A DNA stretch of 64,000 nucleotides from the NCBI GenBank assembly GCA_013076295.1, contig RQOL01000828.1:62001-126000 (forward strand), in the 5' to 3' direction. Each line of letters opens with the position of its first letter. Within the stretch, counting starts at the first letter, position 1. A program made the translations under genes and the position numbers. Below, in pieces: positions 23,310 through 35,969 of this stretch. This DNA comes from Sanderia malayensis. Its lineage: Eukaryota; Cnidaria; Scyphozoa; Semaeostomeae; Pelagiidae. The notes below the pieces were generated by a model, which was not told the origin of the DNA, made no database searches, and saw only the letters and a list, made by a program, of their open reading frames with translations.

Positions 23310-23536
23310 CTGTCCATTCTAAGTGGGGTTGGAGGGGCCTGATCAGTGCGAATGCAACGTGCAAAGCACGCAAACCAGGCCAGCGGGGTTTGGATAATAT
23401 ATTCTGAGGCGAATGGAGCGAGCCAATCCATTGTATGTGAGATACTCGGGCCAGCGGAGCAAACCAATCCATTGTATCCGAAATACTCGGGCGAGCCGAA
23501 GGAGCCAACCCATTGTACATGGGATAGTGAGGTCAG
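23310..23536 (-). repeat. Minus-strand S array, left part
   Basis: Units with GATCAGTGCGAATGCAACGT and GAGCGAGCCAATCCATTGTA, cut at 23536 by the Penelope fragment and resuming at 24626-24690 (GCAGAGCGAGCCAACCCATT). The two parts fit together as one unit. Confidence 0.85.
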
Positions 23537-24625
23537 TCTTTGATCGGTACAGAACTTCAAAATTGCTTTGAAAATCCGAAACATAGCAAAACATAGTAAA
23601 TACTAAAGCTTTTCGTCTGACACTCATCAGAGTAGTACGTCAGAAAGAGAACGAAAATGAAAACCGAACGCAAAATTATACCCGGAAGAGGATCACAATT
23701 GGCCAATCAGAAAAGAAGTGAGGGATTGGTATAGTGCAAAAACAACCAATCGTCACCGGTGAATCGTCATTTGCTACACTACAGTCAACGGGCCAAACTT
23801 TTTGTCAGCCGAGAAATCTGCGATTTACTTACGAAAAGTACTGAAAATGATATCTTCTGAATGGTCCGCAAAAGTACCCTGTTTATCTAAAACTACCCTA
23901 TATCTGCGACCTTTCCACACGATTTGAAAAACATCTTAAAACAGCCATTAGCAAATGCTACACTACAGTCAACCCCCGCCTGGTGTTTAGTGGCAAAAAG
24001 ACCCAACCTCCCACCTGTAAAGATAGTGTTCCTACCACACAAAAGAGTCTCGTAGTCTACAAATTCTTGTGTCGGTATGATTCCAGGTACATAGGTCGCA
24101 CTTCTCAGCGGTTATGCCATAAGATTAAACAACACGTGCCCTCCAACATACGCCAAAAAATGTTTCCGCAACGAGAACAACCATCTCGCGCCTCCAAAAC
24201 ATCAAAAACTCTAAAACACGACTCTGCTATAGGCCAAGATTTACTCCACAACCCAGAATGTGCTCAAAACTACAGTGAAGACTGTTTTCGCATTATCAGC
24301 AGAGCTATGTCAAAATTTCACTTAGGAATTTTAGAACCTGTCTACATTAAAACCATGGATCCCATATTGTGTACACAGAAAGAGTTCGTTTTCCCACTGG
24401 GACTCTTTCAATAATCTATTGTTCAATCACCGGTGATGATTGATTGATTTTGCACTATAACAATCACTCACCTCTTTTCTGATTGGCCAATTTCGAACCT
24501 CTTCTGGGTATAATTTTGCATTAGGTTTTCATTTTCGTTCTCTTTCTGACGTACTACTCTGATGAGTGTCAGACGAAAAGCTTTAGTATTTATTATATTT
24601 TGCTATGTTTCCGATTTTCATAGAA
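23537..24625 (+). mobile_element. Penelope-like element fragment with long inverted repeats and GIY-YIG gene
   Basis: Inverted arms of about 200 bp (about 23570-23755 and 24425-24610) share AAAGCTTTTCGTCTGACACT, CAGAAAGAGAACGAAAATGA and ATTGGCCAATCAGAAAAGA. The copy is bounded by ATAGTGAGGTCAG (23524-23536) and ATAGTCAGGTCAG (24626-24638), a 13-bp duplication with one change, and sits inside an S unit. A 20-bp piece (TGCTACACTACAGTCAAC) occurs twice inside (about 23772 and 23957). Penelope-like elements are retroelements with a reverse transcriptase and a GIY-YIG endonuclease; this copy kept only the 3' part. Confidence 0.85.
23870..24414 (+). pseudogene. Penelope GIY-YIG endonuclease domain (5'-truncated ORF)
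   Basis: The 143-codon open part begins at 23983 and ends at a TAA at 24412-24414. VVYKFLCRYDSRYIGRTSQR is the GIY-YIG nuclease core in Penelope style (VYK...C...YIGRT...L), followed by KIKQHVP, the usual R-x-x-x-H-x helix. Upstream (from about 23870) the linker typical of these proteins reads in the same frame region up to the TAC/TAA-rich duplicated segment. The second Cys of the usual CCHH zinc motif is not evident. The reverse transcriptase is absent, so the copy is a 5' truncation. Confidence 0.82.
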
Positions 24626-24639
24626 ATAGTCAGGTCAGC

Positions 24640-25585
24640 AGAGCGAGCCAACCCATTCAATGTGAGGTCGGAACGGGCATGAGAGCAGCAAGGGAAAGTA
24701 AGCTAAGCGAACAATGACCCCTAGTATAAGTAGTGTCCCACGACAAAGATAAAAAAATTTCCTTCGGAAAGATTTCTTTCTTTTTCTTTTTAAATTTGCT
24801 TCCAACCAACTCTACCAAGTAAAGCTTCAAGCAAAATAACTATGAACAATTGGTGGGAGACTCAACCAGCTTTCATTTACTCATCGGTATTTCACTGACA
24901 AAAAGAAATCATAAAGGACAATAATGCCAAAAATTGTGTCCTTAATGTGGCATCATGAGAGACATTCGGTTACCAATTTCTGTTCAAAGATGAGTCAAAT
25001 TTATCAACATGAATGTAGCTTCAAAAACTCGTACAACTGCTACAAGGAGTAGTTTCAGCGCGCACCACACGAACCCAAGAAACACAGCAAAAAACATACT
25101 GGGTATAGCAAATGATGCGGTTTGCTACAAGAAAATTTTAACTCAAATTATCTAATAAAGTTAACGAAACAAACAAATACAGTCGAGAAAATTTATTAGA
25201 AAAGCACATTTATTAGAAACAAGTTAATTACTCGCAAACTTTATTTTCCTGTAGCTTGAACGGTCCAATAGCCCAAGAACTGCAATTTGTGTATGCCTCT
25301 AGTGCAACAAATGACTGACCTGTCAAAGCAAGGCCCTACCGGCACCTTTTAAGCTACCCTAAGCCATGTGTCACCACAAGATTGATTAAAGCTAATTAGC
25401 AACACAATAAACACAAATGTAAAACAAAGTCATGCCTAGTACACATGTTAATTGGGACGCATTATGTCCCCTGGGTACTTTTTGTGTGTTACAATGAATA
25501 TTTAAAGCTGCTTGGTATTTGCCACAGGATCTTGTAATTGCTACAGGGTGTCAAGTTGTCATCAAGATATATAAAATTAGATGTC
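24640..25585. other. Short S remnant then AT-rich gap
   Basis: S remnant to about 24690; no gene seen beyond it. Confidence 0.45.
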
Positions 25586-25587
25586 AT

Positions 25588-26060
25588 CACTCGCTTCGCT
25601 CCCTCACACAAGCACATAAATAAAAAGAAATTGGTCGAGTTGCTGTGCTTTGTGCACTGCATTCACTGTGCTCATGCCCTTTCCGACCTTGTGTACAATG
25701 TGTTAGCTCGCTACGATGGCCTCCCTGACAATTATAAAAAACATTGACTGATAGGCGCACTTCGTGCGTTGCATTCACTAATGCTGCTGCCCCTTTGAAG
25801 CCCACGTACAATGGGTTAGCTCGCTACACTCACCTGTCAATCTATTATAAAAAAACATTGACTGATGGGCGCATTTGTGTGCTACATTCACTAGTACTAA
25901 TGCCCCTTTCAACCCCCATACAATGGGTTAGCTCGCCTGTCTATCTATTATAAAAAAAACTTTGACTGGTAGGTGAACTTCGTGGGCTGCATTAGCTAAC
26001 GCTCATGCCTCTGCCTACTCCTCTTACAACAGTTTGGCTTGCTCCGCTCGCCAGATAATC
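25588..26060 (+). repeat. Minisatellite S array with spacer variant
   Basis: Units carry GGCGCACTTCGTGCGTTGCA and CAATGGGTTAGCTCGCTACA. A variant spacer CTATCTATTATAAAAAAAC..TTGACTGATAGG is inserted between successive units, giving a longer period here than the 88 bp at 12.3 kb. The same spacer variant is seen near 52060-52080 and 52797-52825. Confidence 0.85.
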
Positions 26061-26225
26061 CCTTATAATAAATTGTTTATTAAAACTTCGGCAAAGAAAA
26101 TCGAAGCCAAAAATAGATAACCTTGGTCTAATTCATAAATGGTACTTTCCGGGTGAAATCTATTGTTTTTGGCAAATTTCGAGCGGCATCATGTGACTCG
26201 GTATAATATTTATATTACGAACCAC
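26060..26225 (+). mobile_element. Composite repeat core R, copy 6 (internally deleted)
   Basis: Start (AATCCCTTATAATAAATTGT) and end (GAAATCTATTGTTTTTGGCA, CATGTGACTC) of R are joined with most of the middle missing. It defines the two ends of R. Confidence 0.7.
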
Positions 26226-29200
26226 CTCTAGTGAATTGGAATCATAAAGATAAGATATATGATAATCTAGAGTGGACACGAGGCTTACTCTCCCGCACAT
26301 ATCTCAAGTTGCAAAAATCAGCTATCTTTTACAATTTGATACATCAAACACTCTGGAAATTCGTTCCTATATTATATACTAGATGCTTGCAAATTGCAAT
26401 GAGGTGAGGCCGGGGTATTAACAAGTTTGTGGAAAAAGTTTGGAACCTCAAATTTAATAATAGGCCTAAAGACTGAAGTTTTGAAAAAACTTGATGTTAA
26501 ATAAAATGCTTACTAAAATGATATGTGTTGCTTTTACTGGACCTAAAAAGCACGGAATAGATGCACTGTAGTTGCAAAAAAAGGACCGCAATATTAAGGA
26601 GTGAAAGAAATAAAAAAATAAATCACATTAACAACTGTAAGAAATGTGAAATATAAGAAATTGAGACCCGTTTGGTATTTACATGTTGTTATGTAAATTT
26701 TCTTCCTTAGATGATGCGTAACTTATAAGGGAGTGTATGTATCACGTGTGTACTTTAAAAGTCACTCACCACTTCTTTCCAAACACACACACGCAGCAAA
26801 GGACGTGACAGTGACGCCATTCACAGCCAACAAAATCGAAATGGGATTTTGTATGCTCCACGTTTTGCAAATGTCGGCGTGTTTGAAATCACGTGGTTTT
26901 CATTGTTTTTTCACGTCACTAAAATTCCCTTCCGGAAAAATTAGTCCCACTGCAGAATATTAACGCTGCTTAGAGGCAGCAATAATTTATATCCTATCTC
27001 TATGATGGGAATATAAGAGAAACAACTTACACTTTTCGAAACAGAAATGCCCTTCCAGTAGCACCAGTGAATTTCTGTGAAAAAAAGAAAAGGTGACATC
27101 AATCATATACCTGTAAAAGGGATGATAAAGGCAATATAATGGGATAAGTGAACATGAAATATATTTCAAGGATGCTGGGCAACACGGACAGTACACACCT
27201 GAAATAATTAAACATGTACACTAGTTTTCAAATGGCCTTAAAGATAATACAGAAATAACAAACAATGGGGACCCATCCCGGAAGCACGTTAAAAAATTCC
27301 ACACAAAAGCCATCAGTCATTAGAGAATAATTAAAATCCGATCATGCACAACAACCATTTGCCCGCACATTAATTAATGCGTTGTAATTAAAGTTTGTTA
27401 CATCCTCATTAGGCCAATCTTCCCCGGACACGCAAAGTAATAGACTTTCAGTTGAAATTATGAAAGTTTTAACAGTCCCAACACATCACCCGACAATATG
27501 GTGCATGTAATCCTGAACCCTGATTGCCATTCCAGGTGGTTCCAAGTCCATGTTTCCCCCGATGCAAAAATTTCAATGCCTAATTCAGCCAGTGCAGCAA
27601 GGCAGAAGCGCCTTGAACTCAAACCCAGTGCAGAGAAGCTTTGTGAACAAAAGGTCAGATTTCTGAGTACTGTATTTCCTCTAAAGAACACCACCCTCTG
27701 ATAAACGCTGCCTTCTATTGAATGTAACACTTTAAACCAAGCATTTGTAATAAACGCTGCTCTCTAATGAACGCCGCCCTCTATTGAACACCGCATCTTC
27801 AAAAGCAGTGTCTATTAGAAAACACACGTCAGCGAAAGCTATTAAAGTTTTAGTGTCATAGATGAGGACTCTGACGGAGATAGTGACATTGACATACTTT
27901 AGCGTGAACACATGATTTGTGAACTTTAAAACATTTTTCACAAAGTCTTTTATTACGTGTTTTGGGAAAAGAAGACATGTTTCCAAACACCTAGGTATCA
28001 GTCGAAATTGATCAATAATATAAGCACTTTAAATACAGGAGATCATGAACGTTTTTTAGCAATTCACTCACAAATTTGAGAGGCCAAATCCACAGCTTTC
28101 GCATTTTGAATAGCAGCTCAGTAGTGAGCAGGTTTGCGGTTTAGAAATCACGTGGAATTGAAGCAATCCTTTCCAGCATAACCACACGTTTATTTTATCC
28201 AGAAAGAAAATGATGTGCATGAAAGATGAATCCACAATGTTAGCCTCCGGATAGCAAGTCAGCAATAGTAATTCTCTGGATGGCAAGGAGAAACCATTTT
28301 GGGGGATCTCCATGCTTTTGGGCAAACACTGTTTTCAATCCACTGTGAAAATAGCTGTTTTAGAGTCTTGCGAATTAGAATTTCACATCGAAATGTACAA
28401 AAATGAAATTAGAACTTCACTATTGCAGAGTTCTTACAAACAAATCAGAGACAATTTATAGAGAATATGAGTGAAATTTCGACAATTTATTGGGTGCCTC
28501 AAGAAACTTGAAAAGGGAGTTCTTGATCAAAAAAGTTAAACAAAATGAGAACAATACAACTTAGAGGAGAAATACAGAAACAACTTAGCCACTTACCCAG
28601 AGAGTTCTTTGCAAAACAGTTCTGAATAAAAACATTGAAGTAAAATTCCAGTTGATGGCAAGGAGCGGCAAAATAGGTTTTAGACTACGGCACAAGCTTT
28701 GAAGGCATTGGGTTCAGTGAATTCAGGATACAGAATCATTTTTCAATAAAAAGTTTTAAAGAAAACACCCTGCAAAAAGAGACCTTTTGAAGCGATTTAA
28801 CGATACTGGGCAATAAACTGGCTAGTATTTAAAACGTACATTCAAGTTTAACACAATAAGTTAGGCCATGTGTGCCTGTATAGTTGGCCAGCACCCACAA
28901 TCGCATACTCCTCTTTCCATGGGAACAATTTTTGTTTTATCGGTATTGGTGTTCCAAGAAAATATAGCAGAATATGATACTTTGCTTTAGTATCATATAC
29001 TCCTGGGTGAAACTCCACATACTTTATTATCAGGCAACGGCATGTGCCCGCGCCATGCCCACAGATTGGACAGCCACTAGGAAATTTTGCAATTCAATTT
29101 TACATTATTTGACTGAGCAAAATTATTTAAAAATCCCATTTTTAGTAACCGACCCCCAATGTCTAACTATTTGATTAAAAAAAATAAAAATATCTGTTTT

Positions 29201-29325
29201 CTGGGAAAAAATCAATGTCAACCTTGTTGCTTCAGTACTGGAAATCAAAGGAACCTTGAGGTGACTCGCGACAGATGGCTTTTATTTCACTGTATTATCC
29301 AGAAAGTGAAGAAAGTAATATTAAA
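26226..29325. other. About 3 kb without a recognised gene
   Basis: Holds a scrap of the 3910-4925 family (about 26655-26725; CCCGTTTGGTATTTACATGT) and, at 27668-27795, a run of AAACGCTGCC/AAACGCCGCCC units starting TACTGTATTTCCTCTAA, which looks like one end of a TA-type MITE whose other end I did not find. Short frames at 27458-27986 show no domain. Confidence 0.4.
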
Positions 29326-29329
29326 TTAA

Positions 29330-30821
29330 AGGGCTTATGCAGCCTGAAATGAGATATCGATCCCTCCACGGAGATGGAGAGAAAAAGATCTGAGTATCAC
29401 TATGAACCTATTTTGAGTGTTTTCTGACGAGTTTAAGTATATTTTTTCCAAGCTCAAACACAGCCAGGTCTGCGCTATATTTTCCTCACATTATGAGTCA
29501 ATTCTCGTTGCTTTCAGTTAAAAAAGAAATGTTAACAAATTTTGAAAAAAATAAAACTTTCAAGATTTTGATTCAGTGTGACGTCAGAATGAACCGAGCT
29601 ATTGTTCTTCAACTATTGTTCTCTGAGCAAGAGCTGCCCGGCCTGTGTTGAAACAGTGTCTGGCTAAAATCTTTTCAAAATGTCGGATTGCGAAAATAGT
29701 GGTTAAAACAAATTCCTCTGACAACGAAGAAAGAAGTCTTCTTGAGGGTAGCGAAGAAGACGAAGACTATTCAGTAGTCAGTTCGTATAGTTGAAACTCG
29801 CACGAAGGAGAACCTCTTGCAAGAAGACCCAGAGCTGGGTACACGGCAGTGATGATAAAGAATCGGGTTGTGAAGGCCTACCTAGATATCTCTGAAAGAG
29901 CTGGATGCCCGTTTTGAAAATAAAACTTATGTTGATAATTGGTTAGTTCATTTGTTATTTAATAAATTATTGGCAACTGTTAAACATTAATTCTATGGAA
30001 CCATATGAGTTTTGTTCATTGTACTGTTTTGTCTTCAGTTGTTACGGTTCAATCCAGGTCTTTAGAAAAGTTTCGTCTTGCGAGACTTATGGAGAGAGAC
30101 GAATTTAGTGTTGGCGCAGCAAATTCAAAAAACATTTGTTTTGAGACCACTCAAGCAAACATTTTGACTCCAGTTTTCGATCTTGTTTCATCAAGTTAAA
30201 AAACTATCATTTTCCAAAACAAAAATGAAATACTATAATTGTTGTATTAGTTGCATAACCATACAGCTAGAAAACTTTCTTCTTTTCACCTGATGCTTCC
30301 AACGAGTCAAAAATGCTCCCCGTCTCCGTGCGTGATCGTGCTCATGGTCCCCCCCTGCCACAGCGTGCCCAGCATCTAGTATGGTACGTCATGTTGTTTG
30401 TTATTTCAACAAGTTTACATTTTATCCAATGAAAAACTTGCAAAGTGATATCATACTTGGTAGCCTCACTTCAAATCAAAAGTGAACGTTTGAATCTGAG
30501 GCACATACCTTATATGGGCAAGTAAAAAGTCTACACAGACACTGACACAGACACAGACACAGAACACAACATTTCTCCCCACTCACCAACATATACTCGC
30601 TTGCGCATGCGCTTCGCGAGTCAAAAACAAGGTCGCTAATTACCGACTAGGATATCATAGTAGGTACATCGCAGTCCTCAAAGTGTGCCAAGAAAATGGC
30701 GAAAGTGATGAAATATCGACACTTTCACACCTTATAACTCGTGAAATACGTGTCACATTTCAAAAATATTTTCTTTTTTGAAATCAGCGTTTATATAGAA
30801 TAAAATACGCATAGTGGTACT
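29330..30821. mobile_element. Possible Kolobok-related element, TTAA flanked
   Basis: Starts TTAA then AGGGCTTATGCAGCC at 29326; compare AGGGCTACTCCCACC of the Kolobok end at 46275. A right TTAA lies at 30822-30825 after GTGGTACT, but the two ends match poorly. At 29680 an ATG opens an acidic stretch (about 29705-29780, reading SEEDEDYSVVSS in one frame) and then EGEPLARR, similar in kind to the first exon of the P2X7-domain gene at 46571 (EPLADADW). Frames are broken. The boundaries and the relation are inference. Confidence 0.4.
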
Positions 30822-30888
30822 TTAAGATGCATGATACAAAAGAAAAAAAACTATGAACTATGAAACTATGAAAACTATGAAACTGATC

Positions 30889-32207
30889 TAAGGTAGCCAA
30901 TCATCACCAGATATAAATTTGCATACTTTCCATACATTCTCTGTGTCAGTGGCCCTATGTCACACAGTCAGTTCTGTCAGACTCTTTTGCATCAGATCTT
31001 CTGCTGCCTCGGATGTTGTTTGATTCTCCAGGGACAGATCATCTCTGAGCTTGTTCTTTTTCTTCTTTTCCATTTTTCAACCAGTTCTCAAGCCATTTTT
31101 CTTGGAGGTTGGCTGCTCTAAATCTCTTCTTTTGTAATTGGCCGAACTACCATTTCTTGTTTTCCTCTCACAATTGATTTTAACTGATGGTGGAAACTGA
31201 TTGCCAACAAACCAGACAGGCTTCAGTTTGAATCTTCCATCCACGTTCCTCTAAGTCAAGATTATTAATGGTTTGCTGCCTGCCACGATACCATAAATAA
31301 GCTTGAAAATTAGCTCTTTGATAGCTCGGACAGTGCAATTGATGAGGTCTTCCACTATCTGCAAGACCTGATCTTGTAACCAATTCACAGTACCATGTTA
31401 AACGTAAATGGTACCTGAAGTATGATGGTAAGAATATGCACACTTGAGTGTCATTTATGATTTCCTGGTGTCCTGGTTTATGATTGCGTGGCATGTCCCA
31501 CTTTTCATGCAATTACAGGCTGCTATACAACATCGTATTTCTATCGAACTGGTAAACTCTGTATCTTCAAGAAGTTTTCTTGCAGATAAAATAATAATGG
31601 GTTTTCTTGAGTCCATTGGGCAAGACAGAAAGTTGAACAGGGACAATCAAAACAATGTTAAAGTTTGTGTGTTCAATGATCTATTCAGGCGAGGGTAATG
31701 AAGATTACTTGCAAACAAGAGCTTGCCTGTACAAGAGATTGATAAAAGTTGAGAAGTTTGAAAAGTTTGAGAAGGGCTCATTATCGAGCTTATTTATGGT
31801 ATTGTCGCAGGCAGTAAACAATTCATAATCTTGACTTAGGAATGTGGAAGGAAGATTTCAGGTGAAGCCAGTTTGGTTTGTCAGTAATCAATTTCCACCA
31901 TCAGTTGGAAACCATCGCGGGAAGAAAACAAGGGATGGAAGTTCGGCCAATTACAAAAAAAGGGAAGCAGCCAACCCCCAAGAAAAATGGCTCGAGAACC
32001 AGTTCACAAAACGGAAAAGAAGAACAAAAACAGGCTTAGAGATGATCTGTCCCTGGAGAATCAAACAACAACCAAGGCAGCAGAAGATCTGATGCAAAAG
32101 AGTCTGAAAGAACTGACTGTGTGGCATAAGGCCATTCAAGTGACAAAAGTGTATGGAAAGTATTCAAATTTATGTCCAGCAACGAGTGGCTACCTTAGAT
32201 CAGTTGA
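30889..32207. repeat. Large inverted repeat, arms about 420 bp
   Basis: Arm 1 (about 30889-31312) and arm 2 (about 31787-32207) are reverse complements over most of their length: GATCTTCTGCTGCC versus GGCAGCAGAAGATC, CAGGGACAGATCATCTCT versus AGAGATGATCTGTCCCTG, AATCTTGACTTAG in both senses. The spacer is about 470 bp. Minus-strand arm 1 and plus-strand arm 2 carry the same degraded coding text (ending in KLRDDLSLENQTT...), preceded in arm 1 by AYLWYRGRQQ. The protein is unrecognised; it looks like a transposon gene fragment duplicated head to head. Confidence 0.8.
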
Positions 32208-34018
32208 GGTATGTTCTTTTTTTTGTATCATGCATCTTAATGCTTGCCCCCTTTGATACAACCCGTATGATTCTTGCAACTTAGTAAATGGCCAAAGCTG
32301 CTAATGAATAAGAATTGTACATTGAATGCATACTCTGAAAAGTAATTAGCATTAAACCAACAGGGAAACTAAGTTTAAGAAACAAGGGGGTAGCAATACA
32401 AGTCAAAATAGCCATAATTCATCTGAAGCCCATGATGTGTAGATTACAATATGCTACAACATAGCTGGTAATAGAACTTAGAAATCGTATTTTTTATATA
32501 TTTTACTTTCACCTTCATGTTGGGAAGATGAACATGGCCATCCTTTGTTTCAGTCCTTTGTTTTAACGGTTTTATTCTACCAATCAAAACATTCCCATAT
32601 CTGCGCAATTGCGCATCTTTCAGTAATGACGTAATGCAAGTTTTGAAATTAGCCAATCAAAACTGCCAACCAAGATTAATCTCAGTGCACAAGTGGTCAC
32701 AGAAGTTCCATTTCAGTTCCGTGATCGTGCTGAAATTTGTAGAAGATGAAGAAACACAGCAAACACCATTCCGTGTTATCTGTTTCGTACAATCAAATAG
32801 CGATACTCTCGGCTCTGAAGAGTTGTTACCCTCTGAATTACTTTCATTAGCCTTTTTATACACTACATATAATGTACATAGATCTTGTTCTGCTCAGGAA
32901 ATGATATGTTTGGAATTTTTTTGCTCAAAGATTGTTGTGTTTCATTTAGTTCAGCTGAATTCCAGCTTTGCTTTTACCGTGTAGTCTGGTTTGCGCACAG
33001 AATCTGTTTTAAGATAATGTGTAATATATTTGTTCTGCACTAATAATTCCAGTTATATTTAAATTTCTGTTAGAGTACTCGTTGATGTTGTTCAGATTTG
33101 CTCGTAACGTAGGCCAGCGCCCGGTCATGCGACCCTAGCTTGAGGGCTTAGCTAAAGTTTGTGGCCCAAGCATCTGTCCAGGCGTACTTTTGGCAAAGGT
33201 ACTCACTGCTCCGGAGATATTCTCAATATTCCAAGAATTGAGAAAAAAATTTTCCAGTTGAAAATTTCAGCGCAAAAATGCCACCAAAAAGTTTGGCTCC
33301 ATAGCTTAGCTTCAAGGATTTCCTCTATTGCGGTGAAATCTGAGTGATTTTCAGAAAGCATTAGTGCGGTTTCGCAGATATGGGAATTTCTGAACAACCT
33401 GAAAACGGACGATGTTCATCTCCCCAACAACTTCGTTAACTTGCCCAAGGGCAAAAAACATACCATCATAACTATGAGAAGTTACACCTTGATTTTTTGC
33501 TATTTTAAAGACCTAAAACTTTGAACCGTACGTTTTAGGCTATGTTCCTTTATGAAGTTGACGTAACTATTAAAGAGTAAATCTAAAAATGTACTTGGAT
33601 TTTGAAATACGACATGGTTGATTTTTTACCGACCGTGGCTTGCAGCTTAATAAATAACGTCACTGTCACGTGAGAACAGTTAACTTTGGGAAGTGTCCAA
33701 ATCGGAATTTTTATCTCCTATACATGGACTTTCATTCTGAGCATTAAAACGTTTGGTTACCCAAATGCTTAGATTGTGGTGACAAATTTCCTGCCTCAAT
33801 TAAATGTGCAAAATCAAAATACTCGCTTTTCTACTTTCAGGTAGATTTAAGGAAATGTATAAAAAAAAATTATTTGAAAACCAGTTTCATATTAAATCAG
33901 GAAATTCAGAAATTTGCTGATTTAAAGAGTTCTTTGCGCAACCTAAAAAAATTGTTGAAGCTCTGGATTGAGAAATTATAATGAGTTGGTCAAGGAAGAT
34001 GTAACTTCGCCGGGGTCT
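32208..34018. other. About 1.8 kb without a recognised gene
   Basis: A 116-codon plus frame (32634-32984) and its 68-codon antisense frame show no domain. No TIR or tandem repeat seen. Confidence 0.4.
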
Positions 34019-34021
34019 TGT

Positions 34022-34318
34022 TTTAATTCAATTGATTGATAGATTGATAGGCAAATACGCTTACTATCTTCGTAAGGTATTGGTTTATGCGCTGAGCACA
34101 AAGGGCCCACTGAATAGCTAGACTAATTGAACCAGTGCGATCCTGGTCCTTCCTCTCGATGTGACCACACCTCGTGATTCCTTTTGCCGTTTTGCCTAGA
34201 ATTAGAGAGAGCTGGCAAAGTCTCTCCTCACACCTTATATGACAGGTCTGAAGGTGGGCTCGAACCCATGACCCTTTGAACAAGGGTTGAGTGATCTTAC
34301 CACTCGGCCATCCCTGAC
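34022..34318 (-). mobile_element. tRNA-derived SINE
   Basis: Minus strand. The head has RNA polymerase III boxes: A box TGGCCGAGTGGTAAG (34310-34296) and B box GGGTTCGAGCCCA (34267-34255), at tRNA spacing. The sequence then runs about 230 bp into a non-tRNA body (ACCTTACGAAGATAGTAAGC) and ends with an ATCAATC-type tail (about 34022-34050). The acceptor stem does not close and no 3' CCA-ready end exists, so it is not a tRNA gene. SINEs are copied by LINE machinery. Confidence 0.85.
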
Positions 34319-34880
34319 ACGAATCACTTGGAACAAATATTTCAAGAGCATCATTATCCAGAACCTTAAAATGCAGTAATTGTTATATTTTCTATTGAAA
34401 ATTCAACAAATTTGAAAATTTTTCGAAAAGAAAGCTATTAAAATCCTAGGACTCTCAGCAAACGTATTAACAATTTTTTTACAGTTTCTCTAAAATAACT
34501 CTTCAACGACCTTTCGTGGTGCAAGAACACAGTACACAGAACACAGTCTACCCTTAATTCATTGCTTGCTGGGTACAACCAATGTGGGCTGATCAAATAT
34601 AATTGCAATTACAAATTTCTATTCGGATTCACATGTTACGTAAATGAGTAAATACTATGTAATGGGAGAGAAATTAGAGGCCCATTACTTGTCAATTGCG
34701 AACACCACTCAAATGTTTCAAACTCAGCTGACTTTCCAAAACAAAATCTTGGAGGTGCTGTATCTTCCACCAAACCATTATCATTATTAGATGGTTGATA
34801 GCTCCCTCCAAGTTGGAAATTCACTTTATTCTGATTTCCATTTCTTTGTGAATCTAAAATTTTGCAATGATATTTTCCAC

Positions 34881-35969
34881 CGTCATTACTAAAAACGGAG
34901 CAACCCAAGAACAACCCAAGAACAAACTGAGCAACCCAAGAACAAGCCAAGAACAGGCTGAACAACCCAAGGACAGTCCGAAAACTCCAAGAACAACCCG
35001 AGAACTACCCAAGAACAAGCTTAAAGCCCCAAAAACAAGCTGAACAACCCAAAAAGAACGCAAAAGCAACCCAAGATTATCCTAATATGGTTCTTTCTTT
35101 CCCATCTTCATGGTGTGGTGTTGCATTGTGTAAAACATTTAAGGTCCGTTGTGAGTGCCGTGTGGCATGGCATGGCATGTTGGATGTTTAGGACTCCGAT
35201 TACTCTCAGAAATAATCATATACTTTACAAAAGTCTTCATTTGCATGCGCTCATTGTTTCTGTTCTGCAGAACTCGGTAAGGTGACTTTTAGGCCCTACC
35301 GTCTCTTTCCTGTTTGTGTCCATTCATCCAGTGAATTTTGCTCCTTTTCATGTCGTTAGTGGGAATAACGGTACGTCATAGACGAAAGAAAAGCTATCGG
35401 AATGGGAGGCTGCAGCATCATATCATGACTTTCAAGTCCACTCATCAATTTAAGTTATGATTTAATTTGTTTTTAGCGAAGTTTACGCAAGCTTTACGTA
35501 AATTTCACTTCGTTTCATGGCCATGGCATTTCCCTTCCTCTTATCAGTTATCACTTCGATAGATTGCTAATTAGTGTGCTAATTTTAGATTGGTATTTGG
35601 GTTTGTAGTGAAATTGCATTGCATTGGATTTTCCCCAAAAAGTTCCAGAATGTTGACTAGCTTTCAACAAAATTTATCCAGTGGATGCCGCGTTCTGACT
35701 TGCTTTATAGCCTTTAGTTAGGCCACTTTGTACAAAAAACAACATCCCCAAACCACAATAACGCCATGAAAATGGGAAAGAAAGAAAGAACCCTATTAGG
35801 ATAATCTTGGGTCTTCCTTGCGTTCTTTCTGGGTTCTTCGGGTTGTTCTTGGGTGGTTCTCGGGTTGTTTTGGGGGTTTTCGGACTGTTCTTGGGTTGTT
35901 CTTGGGTTGTTCAGCCTGTTCTTGGGTTGGTCAGCTTGTTCTTGGGTTGTTCCGCTTTTTAGTAACGAC
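34881..35969. mobile_element. 1.09-kb Mutator-like fold-back element with AACCCAAGAAC arrays
   Basis: Ends are inverted: CGTCATTACTAAAAACGGAGC and, reversed, GTCGTTACTAAAAAGCGGAAC. Each end then carries a tandem array of AACCCAAGAACA units (34895-35060 and, inverted, 35815-35950), followed by CCCAAGATTATCCTAATA and GGTTCTTTCTTTC on both sides. Flanks ATATTTTCCAC (34870-34880) and ATATTTTTCAC (35970-35980) form an 11-bp direct repeat with one change. Long TIRs and a 9-11 bp duplication suit Mutator-like elements; no transposase is present. Confidence 0.85.

Noticed and set aside
34255..34310. Functional tRNA gene
   Set aside because: A and B boxes are present but the acceptor stem does not pair and a SINE body and tail follow.
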